From: Artemia franciscana
Taxonomy: Eukaryota; Arthropoda; Branchiopoda; Anostraca; Artemiidae
Direction: 5' to 3'
Length of the DNA: 64,000 nt
Assembly: GCF_032884065.1 (NCBI RefSeq)
Contig: NC_088867.1
Span: 57,424,675 to 57,488,674, forward strand
A program made the position numbers and the translations under genes. Below the pieces are notes generated by a model. It did not search any database and had not been told where the DNA came from. It saw only the letters and a program-made list of their open reading frames with translations. This document shows positions 58,941-64,000 of the stretch, piece by piece. Every line of letters starts with the position of its first letter. The first letter of the stretch is position 1.

Positions 58941-59777
58941 GACATTTGAAAAAAGTCGTACCTCATTAACTACGTGAGTATCCCAGTTTATTTGAAGATA
59001 TATAAAATTTTTAGTATATCTTGTGTAAATGAATAGTAAATAATCCGGAAATGGAAAAATTTGTATAGAGAAATAACACCTCTCAAATTATCTAGTATGT
59101 AATCATGGCATCAGATCATCTCTTGTGGATTGGGAGGGGAGAGGGCTCTCCAATGAATTCAACATTTTCTTTCCTTATGGAAGGGAAGGGGAAGTCTACG
59201 ATTATTTGACGTTTTCATCTTTTGTGGAAGAAGAAAGCCTCCCAAGAATTTCAATATTGTCGATGTACCTTAGAAAATAATTCTTTTTTTTCACTTATGT
59301 TCAAATGAAATTAAATTTGGGAGGAAATACGAGGTTAAAGTATCCTTATTTGTGTTGATAAACGGAACCTCCCGGGGGGGGGTTACAAATTGAATTTGGA
59401 ATTAAAGTCTATTAATTTTGAATCAATGTTTGTCTAAGGGTTCTAAGGGTATATGAGATGTCACCTGTGTCCCTATATGATATTGTAAGGTTCCCCGTAT
59501 GCCAATGACTTCAAAAAAATATACGACAAGAAAATAGAAAGAATACGTAAATTGAAGAAATTTAAAGAGGACAGTCTGCCCAATAGCCCCCATAAGAAAA
59601 AGTTAAAAATGGTGTATGCTCCCAAGCCCTAGAAGGGTCAGCACTCTTAATATGTAGCCTTATCATACCCGTTGGGTCCGAAAAATGAAAACATTTACTA
59701 AGATGAAAAAAAATATAATGAACAAACCATATTCTGAATAAAACGAACATAATAGCAAAAATCAAAATTCACCATCA
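58941..59777. other. No recognisable gene
   Basis: Nothing supported. Confidence 0.5.
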
Positions 59778-59876
59778 AACAGTTCGCGGTAACGAACTGT
59801 AGTAAGGAGCGACCCGACTCAATAGTAACCGAAACTCTACAAAACAGAATTTTGATACTGAAATATACATTGGAGA
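59778..59876 (+). repeat. Foldback composite, 5' beginning with hairpin
   Basis: Starts with the palindrome cagttcg-cggtaa-cgaactg (59781-59800), then tagtaaggagcgacccgact and the gaattttgatact phrase of module X. Probably the true left end of the composite family. Confidence 0.65.
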
Positions 59877-61914
59877 TGAATGGAGTTCGTCCGAAATGAG
59901 GCAGACTCTGTCTCCTGACCATGTGCCTCTGGATATGGGGTTTCCCCCCTAACTAAACACTCCGATCAGGACGGCCGCAACCTCATGTGGCGGGTGGAGC
60001 CCACCCCGGGAATCTCAGTACCTAGGTTTAACCTAGCTCTAATCAGATTCCAGGGATAGGGTCGGTTGGGCTAGCGACCCTCTACCCGAAAATTAAGTGC
60101 TACGAATGCTGACGACGTCAGACAGACTGACAGACTAAACCTTATGGACCGAACAGCTACCTGGAATGTCTTGACTCTGAATGTACCTGCGTCAAAAAAC
60201 CTACTCTCTGAAGAACTTCGCAAGAGCAAAGTGTCAATTGCAGGTATTACAGAAACCCGTCTTACCGGAAGCGGAGAAGAGCGAATAGGTAACAGTGACT
60301 CATTGCTCTGGTCTGGAGGAAGCTCGAGAAGGAATGGTGTTGGCCTTGCACTAAATAGCCTTACAAGAAAGGCCTTACTTTCACACGAAGCTGTATCTGA
60401 CAGATTAATGAAAGCCCGCTTTGGACACAAGAATGGCAAGATGACTGTCATCAATTGCTATGCCCTGACCGACGATTCTGATGATGCGACTAAGGAGGAT
60501 TTCTACTCTGCTTTGTACAGATGCCTTGCAACAGTACCACCCATGATATAACTGTTCTCCTTGGTGACTTTAATGCGACTGTGCGCGATGATATCCCACT
60601 TGATATCGAATCACTTCGAGGCCCTTGGCTCACTTAATAGAAGCGAAGATCTCTGGAAGCATTTTTAATTGCAGACCAGCAAAGCAGCACAACTAGTGCT
60701 TGGCAAGAGGAGTTACCCAAAGAAATCGTGGCTAACTAATGAAACACTGCAAGTCATAGAGCAAAGACGGAAAGCAAGACTTCTTGGGGACATGGCCACA
60801 TATCGAAGGCTCAATGGAGTGCGGAACAGACTCATTCACCGGGATAGAACCCAGTTTGTTGCAAGGAAAGCCGATGAAATTGAGCTAGCTGCAAAAAAGA
60901 AAGACATGGGCAGCCTATTCAAGCATCTCCGAGATCTCACTGAAAATAAAACTCCCACCTTGGGTTCCATCCTGCCCAGCGATGGTGCACTTCTTTCTGA
61001 TGAAGGTTCTTGTCTTGAGCGGCGGAAGGACCACTTCTGTTCGCTCCTCAATAATACTAGTTCGTCTGTGCCTCCTAATGATAGTCCTAGCCAACCTTGC
61101 GGTCAAAGACCTGGAACAGATGCTCCTCCAGATGAACCTTTCAGCCCCTCAGAAATTGGACTTGCTATACAAAGGCTCAAGAATAATAAAGGTGCTGGTA
61201 TCTGCGGCTTAAACTCAAAGCTGCTAAAATACGGAGGTTCTGCAATGCTCCTGTTTCTAAACACCCTATTCTCTACAATCTGGTAAACAGAGATAATTCC
61301 TGAGGATTGGCGGAAGGGTGTCATCACCCCTTATGGAAGAGAAAAGGCTCAAGAAGCGACTGCTCCAACTACCGGGGAATAGCCCTACTGTCAGTCCCTG
61401 GCAAACTGTTTTCAATGGTCCTGCTGGATCGATGTCGGAGCATCATTCGAAAAATCCGGCGACCGGAGCAAGCTGATTTTATGTCGTTTAACAATCGTTC
61501 AAGAATCGTTTCTTGATGATCGTTCAACAATCGAGCAGATTTTCACGATTCGACAAATAGTAGAGAAGATCACAGAGTTCCGACAGAAAGCATTTATTGC
61601 CTTCGTTGACTTCCGTGCTGCATTTGACTCAGTCGATCGAAAAGCTCTTTGGTGGATTCTAGAGTTGACTGGCCTACCCGAGAAATATTGCAGACTTCTC
61701 AAGGCGCTGCACCATGGGACGGAGAGCTGTGTACAAGTAAATGTTCGGCGCAGCCCGTTCTTTCAAATCACGTCAGGGGTGCGCCAAGGATGTGCAGTGG
61801 CCCCAGAGCTCTTCAATGCCATTGTAGATTACTTAATGACAAAAACCACTTCGCGTCTCAGCTTTGGGCTTAAATTTGGAGATCATACCATCACAGATGT
61901 TGATTTTGCCGGTC
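59877..61914 (+). mobile_element. LINE with endonuclease and RT, cut before the active site
   Basis: GC-richer 5' leader (59877-60143), then ATG at 60144: MDRTATWNVLTLNVPASKNL, GITETRLTGSGEER (endonuclease), after a frame change LLGDFNATV. RT follows: FSPSEIGLAIQRLKNNKGAG, EDWRKGVITPLWKRKGSRSD then CSNYRGIALLSVPGKLFS, QKAFIAFVDFRAAFDSVDRK (motif A), FQITSGVRQGCAVAPELFNA (motif B), and ITDVDFA where the match ends at ~61914, just before the DD of FADD. Breaks include stops at 60549 and 61284 and frame changes near 60545, 61300 and 61515. Beyond 61914 lies foldback repeat. Belongs to the craniofacial-development-2-like LINE group, as does 10821-11315. Confidence 0.88.
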
Positions 61915-63420
61915 CTAGAATGTTGAGAGAGAGCTCATTTTAACGGAAATTAAAAGTTCTTATGCCCTTTTTAAGTGACCAAATAAATTGGAGGGCAACT
62001 ATGCCCCCTCACACGCTCATTTTTATATGTCTTTAAATAAATATATCTTTGAGGACAACTTAATCCTTCAAAGTCCCCGGGAGACGGGCTGCAAGTTATG
62101 AACTTTGCCCATTGTTTAAATATAGTATTGGTTACTGACGAAGTATAATGACTTTTTAGGTTTTTTTCTGGTGGTGTGGGGAGGGGGGTGGTTAACGTGA
62201 GAGGATCTTTCTATGGAGGAAATTATCATGGGGGATAAGAATTTCCATTAAAGGGGCGCTTAATTTTCCAGGATTATTTAAAACAACAATGAGAAATGGC
62301 CTTCCTGGTTCAGGGGTCATTCTCAAAGAATTGGAGCAAAATTCGAACCTTAGCGTAAAGAGCGATGTATTGACGAGGGGGCAAACCCCCTCATATACGT
62401 AATAAAAATATACGAATATAGAAGTTTGTTGCATAAGTTAATTTATAAGTTACATATATTTATTACTGATAAAAACGTTCACAAATAAAATTAAAAGTTA
62501 ATGGCCTTTGTAAGTACACAAAAAAATTGGAGGGCAACTAAGCCCCTTCCCCACCCCTTTTTCTCAAAATCACCCGATCAAAACTTTGGAAAAGCCGTTT
62601 AACCAAAAAAAGTAAAATTAATATACAAATTTCGTTTTAATTATTCATAAACGGTGAGCCAAAATCAAATCTTCATTAAATGAAAAATGCTCAGAAATTA
62701 AATAATAAAAAAAATTTCCACTGAAAACAAGGAGCAACATTTAAACTTAAAACAAAGAGAAATCATTATGTATATGAGGAGGTTCGTTTTCTCCTCAATA
62801 CCTCCCTCTTTAAGCTGAAGTATTTTTAGTAATTTCAAAAGAGCTATTTATTCTAATTAAACACTCTTTGTGGTTCAATGGTCATTCTTGAAGAATTGGA
62901 ACAAAATTCAAACTTTGGTATAAAGAGCGAGGTATTGACGAGGGGAAGAGCCCCTCTCTCTCCATATATGTAATAAAATATAGGAATATACAGGTTCGTT
63001 ACGTAAGTTAATTTGTAAGTTACTTATATTTATTACAAATAAAAAACGTTCATAAATAAAGTTAAAAGCTCTAGTGGCCTTTTTAAGTATCCCAAAAAAA
63101 TTGGAGGGAAACTAAGCCCCCTCCCCGCGCCTTTTTTCCTCAAAATCGGCCGATCAAAACATTGGGAAAGCAATTTAGCCAAAAAAAGTAAAGTTAAGAG
63201 GCAATTTTTTTTAATTATTCATGTACGGTGATCTAAAATCAACACCTGCATTAATTCAAAAACGTTCAGAAATTAAATAAAAGAGTTGTTTTAACTGAAA
63301 GCAAGGAGTCACATTAAAGCTTAAAACGAACATAATTTATTCCGTATACGAAAAGGACTGTCTTCTCCTCAACGCCCCGCTCTTTACACTAAAGTTTGAA
63401 ACTCTCACAACTCTATATAT
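61915..63420 (+). repeat. Foldback-family composite, copy 6 (X, B, B, A left arm)
   Basis: Starts ggtcctagaatgttgagaga inside module X, then X to 62280, two B modules (62280-62700 and 62700-63285) and the left arm of A (63285-63415). The B duplication is unique in this window. Confidence 0.85.
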
Positions 63421-64000
63421 ATGGATAAATATGGGCTAAATTTCACTATAACGATATATATGGGCTAAATTTCACTTGACAAAGTTGAGTCGCTAGTGTT
63501 TACTCTCAATAACCAAAACCAATTTAGGACTTGTCATCTTCATTTGTATTGGTATTATCTTGTATAAAAACAAGTAATACTTTGGATCCTTCAAACAGTT
63601 GTGTTCCCTTGGCTCAGCTATGGCTCAGCCTTTGCTGCCTAAGATGATCAAAATGTTGTAAAACCACAAGATTGACTTTATACAGTCGTTGAAAAAAGTA
63701 TACAGCTTGGTGATTGGCTTTGGGTAATATTGAATTATAACTATACGAAAAGGTTTAATATATTAGACTTAATAATACTTACTTCTTAATAATAATACTT
63801 AATTCCTTGCTAAAGATTCTCCAAAACTAAACCCTTTGAAGAAAACCGGCACGGGTCCCAGGAGAATGTTCCAGGAGATCAGATCAGAAAATGAACTCCT
63901 TCAGAATTAGGCTTCTTTAAGTAAATTGTTGGAGATGCTTGTGAATAGCCCTTCCTGTGTGAATGTTTGATGTGTAAATGTCGAGAATTAAATGGAATTC
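63421..64000. other. No recognisable gene
   Basis: A 20-base phrase (atatgggctaaatttcact) is repeated at 63430 and 63460. Nothing else supported to the window end. Confidence 0.5.

Overview
The window is eukaryotic nuclear DNA, AT-rich, repeat-dominated and gene-poor, with spliced genes, TATA/initiator promoters and many transposon remnants. An arthropod, perhaps a small crustacean, fits best: the best promoter carries the arthropod initiator TCAGT at the right distance from a TATA box, there is a decayed CCTAA-like (arthropod telomere type) tract, and the mobile elements (APE-type LINEs, Penelope, hAT, Helitron, Helentron-like elements) are a typical arthropod mix. The species cannot be proved from the sequence. 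A 100-base N gap lies at 24873-24972.

Host genes are concentrated in the first quarter. At 206-426 (+) is one internal exon of an alkaline phosphatase. At 5116-8315 (-) is the main gene: a large ankyrin-repeat protein with about 18 repeats, a basic N-terminal region built from ~60-residue repeats, and a C-terminal SOCS-box-like segment. It is now split into two overlapping frames at an A9 run; the N-terminal repeat continues across the frame change, so this is one gene. It has a TATA box and TCAGT initiator. About 1.8 kb away, in divergent orientation, is a small two-exon gene (10219-10529, +) for a short secreted Cys-containing protein with a 50-base intron and a polyA signal. The interval between them holds six TKACGTAA-type bZIP sites. 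A second candidate secreted peptide is at 13284-13484 (-). A terminal exon with one membrane segment at 15537-15684 (-) has a decayed paralogue at 23690-23825.

The rest is mobile DNA. Two decayed LINEs lie at 2060-4640 (-); a LINE 3' piece at 10821-11315 (-); a Helentron/HINE-like element with a ~290-base tandem array at 15809-18616, with related fragments at 13745-14465 and 53970-54462; a hAT transposase remnant at 20240-20710; a Helitron tail with Pif1 helicase C-terminus at 24320-24691 (-); a long LINE at 39243-42595; a LINE 3' end at 45176-45915; a Penelope-like element with RT and GIY-YIG parts at 45950-48350 (-); a Helitron end at 57598-57654; and a LINE at 59877-61914 cut just before its RT active site. 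A modular foldback family (shared words CGCTCTTTACGCTAAAGT and AGTAAGGAGC) recurs at 11.3-12.0, 25.0-26.0, 28.6-31.2, 50.8-52.7, 54.5-56.0, 57.5, 59.8 and 61.9-63.4 kb. A second low-identity family (family C) fills 27.5-28.5, 31.9-36.3, 38.7-39.1 and 43.6-44.7 kb.

No LTR retrotransposon, endogenous virus, Polinton, CRISPR array, rRNA or convincing tRNA was found.
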